Shown in pieces: positions 10,536-22,262 of a stretch of 33,037 nt of DNA (the first letter of the stretch is position 1; each line of letters starts with the position of its first letter). The DNA comes from Neolentinus lepideus HHB14362 ss-1 (lineage: Eukaryota > Basidiomycota > Agaricomycetes > Gloeophyllales > Gloeophyllaceae). The translations under genes were made by a program, and so were the position numbers. The DNA lies in assembly GCA_001632425.1 (NCBI GenBank), contig KV425576.1:323380-356416 (forward strand), written 5' to 3'. The notes beneath the pieces are model-generated. The model had not been told where the DNA came from. It worked only from the letters and a program-made list of their open reading frames with translations, and did no database searches.

Positions 10536-11400
10536 CCTTCCTCAACACCTCAGGAGTGCTGAGGACATGGGTGCGCTTAACCATTGATAGGACCAGATGG
10601 GTGTAGGGGTTGTTAGTGGGCAGATGCACTTACATGTATGGAGTTAGAGGCATGAACATAATGTGTGGAGCCTTAGGAATGGTTTGTGGTGTAAAAGAGT
10701 CTTGTCATTGGGGACAGAATAAAGGTGATGAGGAGAAGGACAAAAAGGACAAGTTTGTACCCCTGTTAGCTCATAGTGGGATTCTATCTATCTTCCATGT
10801 AACTCAGTGCTTACCTCTAAAAAGATATCTTGCTCTTTGAGTGTCTCTTGTGCTCTAAGGCAACTTGCTTAGATGTATCCCTGACTCGTCCACAGTGAGT
10901 CATTCTCACACAAGTGAAACTAACCCAAGTCTCATCTAGTATATTTGTGAGTGGAAGCTGTCCCCACTTCACCAGAGTAGTGCTCACAAATCAAGTGTCC
11001 ATGCATGTCTGTCAGTGTCCTAGCAAGCCCTGAGTGGTTTTGTGCTAGGTTTAGGCAAGAAGCCTCAGTAGTGTCTGAGTATGTATTTCATTTAGTAGGA
11101 CCTGTGCATCCACAACCTAGTCTATCCCATCCACCTCCCTTCTTTATACTGGTGTCTGTGTCTCAGTGCATGCAACTTCAGTCCTTGACCCCATGAATCT
11201 CAGCAAAGTGTCTGTAGGCATTTCTACCTTCTCATCATTAGCCAGACAATATCCCCTCTCTATCTACTACAGCATAGGTTTAGGTGTTTGTCCCCTGAGG
11301 TCAAATGCATCTACCTATTGCTTTCCCCCTTGTTATCACCTACCATCCTATGTGCCCACCTCATGGATTCCCCGTGCGTCTGTGCACGTAGCATATCACC
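10536..11400 (+). repeat. Repeat F, copy 1 (downstream end of the MULE-type element)
   Basis: Matches 25997-26886 in the same orientation from CCTCAACACCTCAGGAGTG to GCACGTAGCATATCA. On the minus strand its right edge overlaps the last codons of the transposase frame, so F is likely the 3' flank of that element, present twice in the window. Copy 1 is CpG-poor compared with copy 2: CCTTGACCCCATGAA against CCTCGACCCCACGAA, and AGCAAAGTGTCTGTAGG against AGCGAAGTGTCCGTAGG. Confidence 0.7.
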
Positions 11401-13255
11401 ACCAGGAGGTGGGTCTCCACCTCCACCTCCACCTCCTGCCCTAAGCAATAGGTGGTTCGGTGGGGGTCCACCTGGGGAGTTGGCACCTCCTGTCCCTCCA
11501 GGGCCTCCTGGGTACTCACCCCATCCTCCATTTCCATTTTGAGGGGGTGGTCTCAGAGGGTAATCATCTCCTCCACCTTGTGCATAAGGTATCACCACAT
11601 AGTTAGCTGGGTCAAAGCTGGCAGGCACCATTTGCCACATCCAGTGAACTGAGGCTGCTGTGTATTGACTCACCATAGCTATCGGTTGGACAGCTGCAGA
11701 AAACTGCCTGTCAATGTTGAATACCAGTACATTTGGTGGGTGATAAGCCACAGCCCCCTAGTTCTCAGGAATTGATTGACCAGATACCTGTCAATCCATG
11801 GGGTCAGGTCTCCAGTTCCCAGAGACGGGTTCACCCTTAATTGCATGGAACAAATCCTGAGGTTGCAGATGCCCCAGTCTATACTGGCAGGGTATCTGCA
11901 CTGCAGCTAGTTGATTATCAGTATGAGCTCCTGTTTGAGCTCACATGGTTGATGTGTACTCCAGCAATGGAGAGCCTAGGCACCTGATATGCACTGTCTG
12001 ATGCACATAAGCACTTGAATATCCTGCTGGCTTCTGCGGGATTGGGAGTGCACTTTGAGCACCCCATATGACACTGCCATACCTGTCACTATCAGGAGAA
12101 CTGCCATCTCCCCACTGGGCAGTGTGTAAGTAGCCAACAGTGCTACTATCAGGTGGCACATTCATTCCAGGGGTATATGGCAGGTGTCTTTTACCAGCCT
12201 GTGTGGGTGCATTTGCAGCCCCCACTAATCTATGCACCTGAGGGGCTGCTTTGAGCTTTACCACTCTGCTTGACTGGCCTGCATTCAGGTCTGCATTGAT
12301 TGCCCATGGTGGTATCTGATTGGTCATGATCAGACTAGATCAATCTGCAGGTAGCTGGATTAGCTGGCTCACAGAGTGAGGAGGCACTTGGGGAAGACTT
12401 CACCCTGGCATGTGCCTCAATGGTGGCAGCAGCCCAACTGGAGATCTAGGGGTGCTCACACAGCATAAATTACCTATATGAGACAGCAACAACTCAACTT
12501 GGTTTAATCTGTGGTTCAGCAACTCCTCTGTCAGCACATAGTTGTTTGGACTCAATGCTCCTCCATTGGAAGCTGCTTCCCCTTTCACATGCTCCAGAAA
12601 CTGTGCATTTGCAGATGCAATCTTGGTAACCACCTGGACTACTTCATCCTTGTTGGTAACCATAGTTGCATGATGATTGTAATCAATTTAGCTTGTGCTG
12701 GTGTCCATCTGCCAGTTGGCTGGCTACTCTAGATTGACTGGAGCCTCTGCCAGAGGCACTGTATGGGTGATTGGTAGTTGACAAATAGCCCTGTGATGTG
12801 CCCATTTTCTGTGCGGTCAACATTATTCTACTGATAGTATATGATCTGGGAGAGTAATACATATCATTGTATGTGCTAAGCAAGACACTGATAAGTAAGT
12901 AATAGGTCAATAAGGTGCCCATGAAGGCTGCTTCTGCTGGGCTTTTTCTGGGCAGGGACCAATAATGCTGAGTCAAGGGCACTTGCTGGGAGGAGGGCTA
13001 GATGCCTGTGATCAATCTTGAGCTTGGCTAGCAGCAGTTACAGGCTCTGAGGCAGAAGGAGGTACCATAGAACATGAAGATAAGATAAATTGATTGAGAG
13101 TGTCAGAGAGGACATCAATCTGGGCCTTGAATGTGATCACATTGGTGATATCATCTGTTGACAACAAACACACATCTCTGAACTTTGGTACAACATGAGA
13201 TAACTCATAGAATACACATGAGACCACTTGTTGGTCAATGCCTGCCTTTGCACTG
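11309..13255 (-). pseudogene. Proline/glycine-rich C-terminal extension of the MULE-type reading frame
   Basis: The minus-strand open pieces starting at 13227, 12663, 12327 and 11751 all lie in the same frame as each other and as the transposase piece starting at 13839. They are separated mostly by TGA stops. Read together they make one basic, Pro/Ser-rich stretch ending in a Gly/Pro tract (11400-11560, with runs such as AGGGGGGGDPPPGG) and a stop near 11311. I do not recognise a domain. It is either a long disordered C-terminus of the transposase or a second protein fused or following in frame; the shared frame across 2 kb favours one original polypeptide. One piece in another frame (12683-12982) is a shadow. 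Confidence 0.5.
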
Positions 13256-14322
13256 CCTCAAATTGGTATGTCTGTGAAAGAATATGAAAATCTGAGGAGA
13301 TCTTCATTGATGTTAGAGTCTTTGGGTGTGTCAGTCACAACACTCTCATTCTCATCAGCATCAAGGTCATCAAGATGCTCTGTGGCTTCTCCTCCAGTGC
13401 CCTCCTCATCAATAACTACCTCCTCTTGCAGAACCTTCTCCACCTCAACAGTGGCACATTGTAATGCACTAGGTCCCTGGAGATGTGGCTCCTCTAGGTC
13501 TATGGAAGATGATAGGTTAAACCCAAGAAACACAGCATACTTCTGTGGCAATGGATCAAACTCTGTAGCAAGAGATGAATAGCACTTGAGGGCTAGACCA
13601 CTGTCAGTGAGACTTGGCATGTCAATCTGTGAGTTTTCAATGAGCTCTAAGGCCACCTGATGTTGAGTTTCATCTGGCAAGAGGTAGGCAACTGGGGGAA
13701 GCACTGATACATCACTAGTTTCAGCTTGGCGAGTGCGCAATGCACAACTGCCAGGTAAGCAATGAATGAGGGCAATGCAATGTGCATCTTCTTCATGTTC
13801 CATGGTATGCTGCTCAAATATTGCTGGAAGAATGTTCATGACACAGATCTTCAGAAATACATCTTCATGAAGTCATTTTCTATTGTGCTGCCAGCAAGGC
13901 AGGTATTTGCACTTAAAGAAACCATTGAATGACTCTGAGTGATTTGTCATCAGCAGGACCCCCTCAAAAGGGCACTTCATGATCCATGTGGTGACTTGTC
14001 ACCCATAGTTAGACCAGCTGCACCAGAGGTCTGTCAGCAGTAGAACAAACAGGGAAGCATAGATGGTGGCCATAAGCACACCAGACCTAGACACATACAC
14101 AAACCGAAGGCAGGTCAATTGCATGGACTAAGGAAAGTACATCCAGTGGCACTAACTATCAAAAGTGCAAAATTGTTTGTACATATTTGTTCCAGTGGCT
14201 GAGCATCCAATACAACCAATCCTAACAAGGTCATGCCAGATCCATTACCCAAGTAAGTAATCTATCAGATGCACAAGTGCATTTTTAGCTATGCCAGCAT
14301 GGGTGCCTTTGAGCATCACACA

Positions 14323-14841
14323 TGTTACAAAAATAGTGGGTCATGGGATGGAGTGCTGAGTCATATTTCAAATTCCTTTATCACATGCCTATCACTTCAC
14401 TTACACATCATTCACATGCTTCAGCATGGACAGTGTCATTTTCCTTATATGTACAAATATTCCCCAGATGTCAGAGGATCTCGGGATCCATCATTCACAT
14501 GCCTCGGCATGAACATTCTAGTTCATTCCATGTAGTTCTTTTCTTTGACTCATATGGTCTAGATCAGTCTAGGTAGTTCTTTCTCTGGGTAGAACCACAC
14601 ATGACCAAGCATCTGCAGCTGGTCTGTGTGCAGGGGACTGGGGTATATAAGGCATACCATATCTTGTACTTTCCCTAGTTTAACCTTGTAATCTACCACC
14701 TACTCTAAACTCTACCCTTGGCTAGTGAGACTACCTCACGTAGAGAACTCACAGAACTATACTCTAAGGCCAAGCCTTGAGATAGCAGTACACTTTGCTA
14801 AGTGTACAGTACATGAACGTGTTCAGGGTCACTTCCTAACA
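14323..14841 (+). mobile_element. Solo LTR (519 bp) with ACACA target duplication
   Basis: Begins TGTTA and ends TAACA, the usual inverted LTR termini. It is flanked by a perfect 5-bp duplication: ACACA at 14318-14322 and ACACA at 14842-14846. A TATA box (TATATAAG, 14644-14651) sits where an LTR promoter would, followed by a pyrimidine-rich start region. A 20-bp word TCATTCACATGCYTCRGCAT occurs at 14408 and 14491, possibly an enhancer-type repeat. There is no internal region, so the element was lost by LTR-LTR recombination. It splits the MULE-type transposase. Confidence 0.88.
14644..14651 (+). promoter_or_regulatory. TATA box of the solo LTR
   Basis: TATATAAG lies about 190 bp before the LTR's right end, with CTTGTACTTTCCC and TTTAACCTTG downstream. 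This places the LTR in plus orientation. Confidence 0.6.
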
Positions 14842-16323
14842 ACACACAGGAATTGTTGCTCTTGCTCAATTATAGCTTGAGCTTCCTGGATATCAACTGT
14901 TGTCACTAGCGCTTCTTCAACTCGTTGGAGGTGGGTCTTGACTGTCATGTGAACAGGTGAGTTGCCCTTCAAGATATGATTACAGTAGTTCCTCCATGAT
15001 TGATGCAAATAGAACTTGCAGATCAGCAACCAAATGCCCAGGAAAATCTATATCAGGGCACCATGTTCCATCAAGTCAGTGTCAGTGATTGCCAAAGTGG
15101 CTGAAATGCTTTGCCATTATGTGTTCCCATAGTATGTCTCAATTCATTGAGTAAGGAAGCGATTATGTCCATGTTATATCCAGCTGATGTCTGCTTGTTT
15201 CCAGAGGGTGCAGAGAACAATAGAAAAGCCAGACATATGCCCTTTCCTCTCTCATCAACTCCCATGAGGATGAACAGTAGTAGTTTCTTATTGCAGATCC
15301 TGAATGTCCCATCAAGTATGATCTGCAACTTGTGGGCATACTTCCAAGCTGCCTTGTGCATCTCCTCCATTGCAATACAGATCTCAAACTGGTCTCCTTT
15401 CCCCACCCACGGTGAGTAGTGGAAGACAGCATCAGCAAGTGATTTATTGTAATATGGTGAGTCTGGATTGAGCCATTCATCTATATTGATGTGTGCTTGC
15501 TGATGGACCTCCACACCCTGCATCCAATTATACTGATGGTACAAAGAGCATGTATCTGATTGCCTGAGCACCCAGCATGGCAATCTTCTAGTTTCTTCAT
15601 CTGACCAGGGTAAGCATGTGAAGCCATCATTTCATGATTCTTGTTTTGGATGTCAGTGAGTATTGCACTGTCTCACAACTGCCTGAGTGCAAACTGATAT
15701 ACAGATGGATGGAGTGGCATCTGAGCAATCTCTGCTGCCTGACATGCCACATTGTGCTCAAGACACCCTTGAATTCAAAGAATATTCTGTGTTTGCTCAT
15801 TTGTTGTAACCTTGACATGTGCAAGACACCTGATGAAGTCAAATGGTACATGCCACTTCTTAGTGCCCTTAACACCATGGTCATAAGCACAATGACTGGT
15901 ATGTAATTTGCTGTTGTTAAATGTCTGTTGGTACCACTGAATACAAGTGCTCACCATTGATATAGAATCCTCTTTGTCTTTTCTCCCCCATTCCCACTCA
16001 TATTATCCCATCTACTTGTCCACCAGTATCTCATTGACACTCATGTCAAAATCTAGCCCAAGAGATGCTAGTTCTGTTGCTGCTTGCACTTGATCCTCTG
16101 GATCATGCCGGAACTGATGATCTTGCACTTTATTTGAGGTATAGAACTCTTCTATATCTCCTTTCTGCTTTGGAGTGAGCACTAACTGGTCTATATAGAC
16201 CCTAGCTGCCTGTCAGAGGGTGGGGAGGGGCACTTTATCCCCTCTGGCCTCTTCAGGGGTAACCATCACTCATGGTTGTTTGTGAGATGGATGGGGCTTC
16301 TTTGAAGGTTTGTTGCCAGCCAT

Positions 16324-16689
16324 TATATGGAGAAATGTATCTTTGACCTTGATAGGTGTAGCAAGAGCTCAACATCTGGTATATTTCTTTTTTCAGGATA
16401 TGCCATATTAGGTCTTCCTTAGCATTCATTCAAATGCCACCTCTTTACCCTTAGAGATCCTTATCATATAGTTCATTTTCTGAATATATCCAACATTTTT
16501 ACAGCTATATAGTATATGGGACAGCTATTGAGAGTGAAATGATGCAGTAATGCCTATCACGAGACTTCACAGGAAGGTCAATAGCCTCATGCAAGGTGTC
16601 ACATGAGCATCTCATGCATATCTCCAGTGACACACATGTCAAAAATGTGCATCTCTAATAAGGCAGTCAAGTGCTAAGGCCTTGCCTCT
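16324..16689. other. Upstream flank of the MULE-type gene
   Basis: A/T-rich, no recognisable gene or repeat copy. It includes the presumed promoter side of the transposase gene and ends where the second palindrome begins at 16690. Confidence 0.4.
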
Positions 16690-18092
16690 GTGCTATTCTG
16701 CCTTGAGGCACTGGACATTGTAGCTGGTGGGAATCAAGAACTTGGTTTTGGAGGTTGACACCAAGTCCATTAAGGACATGCTCAACAACCCTGATCTTCA
16801 GCCTAATGCAGTGGTCAACCAATGAATCCAGGGAATATTGGTGTTTATGTTTGAATTATGACATGTACCAGCTGCATGGCACAAAGGGCCAGATTGTCTA
16901 TCACAATGAGAGCCTACACAGGAAGAGATAAACAAGGCTGAAGCAGAAGAGGAAGCAGATGATTGGCTTGAGAAAATAGCATTGTACATGGAAGGAAGAG
17001 ATGATGAAGAAACCATGCCAGATATGTTTGCTGTGAAGGAGAATAATCAGGACACAACACTATGCCAGATTCAGCACTTTCTAGATATCCTGGAGGTACC
17101 TAGGGAAATTTCTCCCCAGATTAGATGAAGCTTTCTTCAGAAAGTAGGACATTATTTCATTACATGAGGTTTGCTGTTCAAGCAGAATGGTCAATAGCTG
17201 CCAACCCTCATGATATTGGAATACAATTAAAGATCAGTTCTTTTGGCCCTACATATTTCAAGATGTCAAAAGTCATGTCAGTTTATACTATTCCAACATC
17301 CTTTTCCTAGGAGGTGCCAGAGCCTGCTGTTGACAGTTTCTTGCAGGGGTGTAGGACATGGGGGGAGGGCTGCAATGATCTTAGATCAGTCAAGAGATGA
17401 GATGAGGAGGAAGGCACTTACACACGCCAATATAAGGATGTCACCTGCCAAGCAGTCTTCCTATAGAGTTTGTCTATCAGTTGTCATGAACAGCTGGCTG
17501 TCCCAGCCATAGATACACTGTAGCCAGGTGATCAGGCCATCCTGGGACCTGTTCCAGATCCAGTTTCTGCTGCACAAGATGATCTTATGCAATCAGCAGA
17601 TGGTAGATCATTGTGCAATGTCAATTCATCAGAAATGGCCAGATTCTTCTGGGAAGAAACTGTTTGCCAATGTGGCCATATTTCACAAATAATGGCAGAT
17701 AATGGATCAGAAATCAAAGCAGCATTTGCCAAGCTCATGAAAAGATATGATAGCAATCACATTCAAATGGTACATTACAACTCTAAAAGCCAACAGTGTC
17801 ATGGAAAGAGGACATTTCATTATACGTCAAGGCATCATCAAAGCTTGTGAAGGAAATATTAAGCAATGACCAGATAAAATTCATCACACATTTTTTGCTG
17901 ACAAAATCACTACCAGGAGAGCCAGTGTTTTTAGCCCCTATTTGCTCATGTATGGTGTTGATCCAGTATTACCATTTGACTCAATGGAAGCTAGCTTGCT
18001 GGTTGAAGGGTTCAAGTCAGGCATGAAATCAGAAGATCTTCTTGTGCTGCACATCAGGCAGCTAGAGAAGTGACCAGAAGATATTACATCCA
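16690..18092 (+). pseudogene. Ty3-type pol remnant, RNase H end to integrase core
   Basis: Integrase joins retroelement cDNA to the host genome. In order on the plus strand: NLVLEVDTKSIKDMLNNPDL and IQGILVF (RNase H end, 16740-16850), a Glu-rich linker (about 16900-17060), FFWPYIFQDVKSH (zinc-binding region, near 17240-17270), SSEMARFFWEE (17625), MADNGSEIKAAF (integrase core with the D of DNG, 17693), MERGHFIIRQG (about 17800) and MYGVDPVLPFD (about 17950). Stops and several frame changes break it, including TGA in the RNase H end. There is no RT in this copy; it starts abruptly at the palindrome edge. Confidence 0.8.
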
Positions 18093-18975
18093 CAGCAGAA
18101 ACTGGATCTGGAACAGGTCCCAGGATGGCCTGATCACCTGGCTACAGTGTATCTATGGCTGGGACAGCCAGCTGTTCATGACAACTGATAGACAAACTCT
18201 ATAGGAAGACTGCTTGGCAGGTGACATCCTTATATTGGCGTGTGTAAGTGCCTTCCTCCTCATCTCATCTCTTGACTGATCTAAGATCATTGCAGCCCTC
18301 CCCCCATGTCCTACACCCCTGCAAGAAACTGTCAACAGCAGGCTCTGGCACCTCCTAGGAAAAGGATGTTGGAATAGTATAAACTGACATGACTTTTGAC
18401 ATCTTGAAATATGTAGGGCCAAAAGAACTGATCTTTAATTGTATTCCAATATCATGAGGGTTGGCAGCTATTGACCATTCTGCTTGAACAGCAAACCTCA
18501 TGTAATGAAATAATGTCCTACTTTCTGAAGAAAGCTTCATCTAATCTGGGGAGAAATTTCCCTAGGTACCTCCAGGATATCTAGAAAGTGCTGAATCTGG
18601 CATAGTGTTGTGTCCTGATTATTCTCCTTCACAGCAAACATATCTGGCATGGTTTCTTCATCATCTCTTCCTTCCATGTACAATGCTATTTTCTCAAGCC
18701 AATCATCTGCTTCCTCTTCTGCTTCAGCCTTGTTTATCTCTTCCTGTGTAGGCTCTCATTGTGATAGACAATCTGGCCCTTTGTGCCATGCAGCTGGTAC
18801 ATGTCATAATTCAAACATAAACACCAATATTCCCTGGATTCATTGGTTGACCACTGCATTAGGCTGAAGATCAGGGTTGTTGAGCATGTCCTTAATGGAC
18901 TTGGTGTCAACCTCCAAAACCAAGTTCTTGATTCCCACCAGCTACAATGTCCAGTGCCTCAAGGCAGAATAGCAC
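16690..18975. repeat. Perfect inverted repeat 2 (883-bp arms, 520-bp loop)
   Basis: Arms 16690-17572 and 18093-18975 are exact reverse complements wherever compared, with constant coordinate sum 35665. The loop is 17573-18092. Both arms encode the end of RNase H and the first part of integrase of a Ty3-type pol. The left arm runs on into the loop, which holds the integrase core in the plus direction. The right arm runs outward into reverse transcriptase on the minus strand. So two copies of one retroelement, truncated at opposite ends, face each other. Outer edges are sharp: left 16689/16690 against unrelated DNA, right 18975/18976 inside pol. Confidence 0.9.
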
Positions 18976-19930
18976 CCAAACAATTCTAATTTAGGCTGAC
19001 TGTATCTGCACTCTCTTGTTAAATGGCAGCAAGCCATATTGTGCAGATCATTATTTTCCATTTTTATCATCCTGGGATAGAATAAATACTACTGTGATGT
19101 TGCTAGAATCCACAGATAGGTAGATTGGTTGTTCTGACTCATAGTTAATTGGATGTAAAGCAGGTGCTTCTGAAATCAGCTGCTTCAGTCTTTGAAATGC
19201 TGTGTTCTGTCTCTGATCCCAAGTAAACTCTGTATCCTTGTGTACCAACTCTGTCAAGGGTGTGGCCTAGGAAGAGTATCCTTCTATCCAAATTTGTACA
19301 GTTCTGCATAACCCTAAACATCCCTGCACTTCCTTCACCATCTTGGGAGGCAGCCAATTTTTAACTTTCTCAACTTTTCTGTCATTAGGTAGTCATCCTT
19401 CTGGTGTGCATTTCTGTCCAACAATGACAACTTCAGGCTTGCAAAGCTGTATCTTTTTATACAAGAAGGTAGCACCAGCATGCTCAACTCTATGCATAAT
19501 ACAATGCACATCTTGTGCATGTTCCCAGATGAATCAGCATATCCCTGGTTTATCCTTTAGGAGTTCTGGATTCCCATCAGAATCCAAGTACTGTGTTTCA
19601 GGACCCTTGATAAGTAAATCATCAATAAATATATTGGCCTTCTGCAGAATTTCCTCTTGCAATATAAATGTCATGCAGTTTTGAAATTCTGCAGAGGAGT
19701 TTTTGTAGCCTATTGGCAGGGATGAAATTTGATGCAGACCTAATGGAGTCAAGAATAAGGTCATATCCAGGCTCTTGGCATCCATTTTCCTGGCATTAAA
19801 TCCCCACAATAAATTGAATACTGAATAACATGCCCTTCCAGTGAAGGATTCTACAAAGTCATCTAGGATTGGTGGTGTTCCTCTACCATGGATGGTAACC
19901 TTATTCAGTGGCTGCAGGTCACTGATCTTT
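18093..19930 (-). pseudogene. Ty3-type pol remnant, reverse transcriptase to integrase start
   Basis: Reverse transcriptase makes the element's cDNA; RNase H removes the RNA template. Reading the minus strand from 19930: DLQPLNKVTIHGRGTPPI, WGFNARKMDAKS, FLTPLGLHQISSLPIGYKNS, ANIFIDDLLIKG (the catalytic FIDD block, near 19620), VGQKCTPEG, EVQGCLGLC, PLTELVHKD, APALHPINYES, YLSVDSS and ILSQDDKNGK, then a stop, then the RNase H end inside the right palindrome arm. Frames change near 19520, 19350 and 19260. Gag and the protease end are missing, and the copy ends at the palindrome loop. Motif order fits Ty3-type, not Ty1-type, pol because integrase follows RNase H. Confidence 0.82.
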
Positions 19931-20109
19931 AATCATGGCCATGAACACTGGTATTGCTCCTATTGTTGACTGAAGAAGCAGCATCCCAGCTTTGATAGTC
20001 AGGGAGAGGAGAGTCGCTGCACCTAGCAAACTGGTAATGACCAGTATCACAGATAACTTCCTGAGCTACTAGTGCACACCAGAACTAGCTGTTTGCAGTG
20101 CATTATGGC
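19931..20109. other. Junction between pol remnant and repeat A
   Basis: I recognise neither pol motifs nor repeat A landmarks here. It may be decayed upstream pol sequence. Confidence 0.35.
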
Positions 20110-21340
20110 ATTTGGTAGCATTGGGGGTGGCTGGGATAAGATCCAGTGTTGTTGGGGCATACTATTAGCTATATTATCATGTGTTTCTGGGACAGTAGGT
20201 GTACAGGGTATAGCATGGTGTCAATAAATGCATGTTTTTGAGGTCAGTCAGTGCTCAATCACTGAATAATAGACCAAATGGTCCCCAACTTGGTCAGTAT
20301 ACTCTGATACAGTATTATACACTAGGGACAGGTAATATTGACCACCAGAATCAAAAACAGTAACTGGGGAGAGGCTGCAGGAGGGGTACTATCCAAAAGT
20401 GGTATCTAGCCACCCACTCATCAGAGTCTCTCAGTGTCTTAAGTAAACCTGTAGCCCTATATTGGGTGACCACATTCCTAAAAATGCAGATTGCAGGGGT
20501 GGGTATTAGTGTGGGAAAACACAAAAAAGTGTTTCAAATGCAGTGCGTGAAAAAATGTTTTTGGTAGTTTTTGGTACTAATAGATAGCTGGTAGCTGATA
20601 CAGATGGATGGGACCAGTATGATATCTATAGCTGCAATGATTGCGGTGCTACAGCCATGAGAAATCTGATCTGGATAGAGAAATAGACCACACCAGCAGA
20701 AAGAGGGTGAAAAATGGGTTCCAGAGGTGTATAACATCAAATATTGCCCATACCAGGTAGGTAATTACATAATATCATGATGGCATCTGGACCCAGGGGG
20801 TCCAGACAGGTACCATGATCTTTTCTGCATTTTTAGGCATTTTTGCCAATTTATATGGGCAGCTGAATGGATATCATGGAGGGGATTGCATAATATCATG
20901 ATGCCATCTGACCCCATTGGGTCCCATGAGCTACCCTGATTTTTTCCATATTTTTAGGCATTTTTAGCAATTTTATATGACCAACTGAATGCCATTCTGG
21001 AGCATGCTATATATAGAGCATGCTATTTTTAGCACAGCTGAGTTCCCAAATGTGTCCAGAAATATATTCTAATTTATTGCGATTTTTCCGGATTTTTCTG
21101 AGCCAGAACCAAGGTCCTAGTCTATTATTACCCTCTCAGACCAATATGGAAGCTGCTTTCTCACACTTGACATCCAAACCCAATTCATATCTCACAGGTC
21201 AATTCAAACCTAGCCTAGTATCTAGGACCATTTCTGGAGCAGGGAGAGTGATAATGCATTATGCTAGAATGCTTCCCCTGGGTAATGTATAACGGTTTTG
21301 GGTAATATACCAGCTTTAATGCATTATTACTACAGCATCT
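20110..21340 (+). repeat. Interspersed repeat A, copy 2
   Basis: Diverged full-length match to 1028-2245 in the same orientation, from CATTGGGGGTGGCTGGGATA to TACTACAGCATCTGGTGG. Internal minus frames (20534-20740 here, 1441-1647 in copy 1) resemble each other only because the repeat is shared. Confidence 0.75.
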
Positions 21341-21649
21341 GGTGGTTCATGGACCGGGATTTCATTAGATGGAATAATTCCTAATGAATGAAGATTGAGC
21401 ATAAGTCAGTCAGCAAGATCTGGGAGATGGACTCATGGGCAAAAGGCAGCAAGGGCTTTGGGTGGCACAGCACCAGCAAGGGCCAGACCATCCATGCCAT
21501 GGGGTGAGGCAAATGAGGTCCAGTTGGTGGCATCAAGTGCACCACTAGTGGTCACCACTATTGTGTAACAATATTACCAGTATTCTGGTCCAGACCTTGT
21601 ACCAACTACTGGTGTTTTTCAACAAAGGCAATGCATGAGATTGTGGGTA
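21341..21649. other. Unassigned sequence before the minisatellite
   Basis: No gene or second copy seen. Near 21540-21620 it turns into TTGTACCA/ATTGTA-rich sequence that grades into the minisatellite. Confidence 0.4.
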
Positions 21650-22042
21650 GGCCTGGTTGTATTGTAGGCTTGTTGTACCCATACATTGTACCTCTTTGTA
21701 GCATTTTTCTGGACACATTGTAACAATTTTGTACCTTTTTCTGGAAGTATTGTACCCAGTTTGTATAGATATCCTGGATACATTGTACCCTTGTAGGACA
21801 CCTCCAGGACCTTTACCATACCATTATAACAATTTTGTACCCTTTTCTAGACACATTGTACCCAGTTTGTATGGATATCCTGGATAAATTGTATCCTTGT
21901 AGGACCCTTCCAGGACCTATAAAATACCATTGTGCCTTTTTCTGGTCACATTGTAACAATTTTGTACCTTTTTCTGGTCACATTCTACCTAGTTTGTATG
22001 GATATTCTGGATACATTGTACCCTTGTAGGACCCCTCCAAGA
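21650..22042 (+). repeat. About 106-bp minisatellite, left part
   Basis: The unit contains TAACAATTTTGTACCTTTTT, CTGG(A/T)CACATTGTACCCAG, GGATATCCTGGATACATTG, TACCCTTGTAGGACCCCTCC and AGGACC. AACAATTTTGTACC occurs near 21722, 21828 and 21955, so spacing is 106 and 127 bp (the second unit has an extra block). The array is cut at 22042 by the hAT element and resumes at 28843. Confidence 0.8.
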
Positions 22043-22054
22043 TAGTGTTGCTGC
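22043..22054 (+). repeat. hAT left terminal inverted repeat
   Basis: TAGTGTTGCTGC; perfect reverse complement of 28831-28842. The 8-bp target copy lies immediately left. Confidence 0.88.
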
Positions 22055-22262
22055 AGTCTGGTATGGTCCAGTCTCAGTCCAGTTTTTCATGGTCTAAGGA
22101 TAATAGACCGGACTGAGACATGTGGTTGAGTCCAGATGGTAACTGGTCCAGTCTGATCTGACTCAACTTTAACTCAGACTGTGGTTCCAGATGTTTGTTC
22201 CCAATAAGGCAACTTTTCCCTGTGTATACGAGAATTGGCAGCAGTACTAGTGAATAAAATAG

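Larger units (their letters stand above)
13256..16323 (-). pseudogene. MULE-type transposase pseudogene
   Basis: Mutator-like transposases cut and paste their element with a DDE nuclease. The start chosen is ATG at 16323 (MAGNKPSKK). The N-terminal part carries stops at the fifth line of coding (TGA, TGA, TAG, TAA between about 16270 and 16000). Then come SHCAYDHGVKGTKKWH (near 15880), the catalytic-type block ILDGTFRICNKKLLLF (about 15315), ITDTDLMEHGAL with CKFYLHQSW (15085-15000), and after the solo LTR, LLMTNHSESFNGFFKCKYL (about 13950) and NILPAIFEQ (13835). At least two single-base frameshifts lie in 15957-15029. Removing the LTR plus one target copy (524 bp) puts the 15029 piece in frame with the 13839 piece. 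The family assignment rests on motif memory; decay is certain. Confidence 0.7.

Noticed and set aside
11288..11542. Plus-strand proline-rich frame ending near 11542.
   Set aside because: It is the complement of the Gly/Pro-rich tail on the minus strand, which has long frame continuity; the plus frame does not.
12683..12982. 99-codon minus frame containing PRKSPAEAAFMGTLLTYYLL.
   Set aside because: It lies in a different frame from the pieces on both sides, which share one frame through this stretch with TGA/TAA stops; taken as a shadow.
15111..15419. 102-codon plus-strand frame opposite the MULE-type catalytic block.
   Set aside because: The minus strand carries recognisable transposase motifs at the same place.
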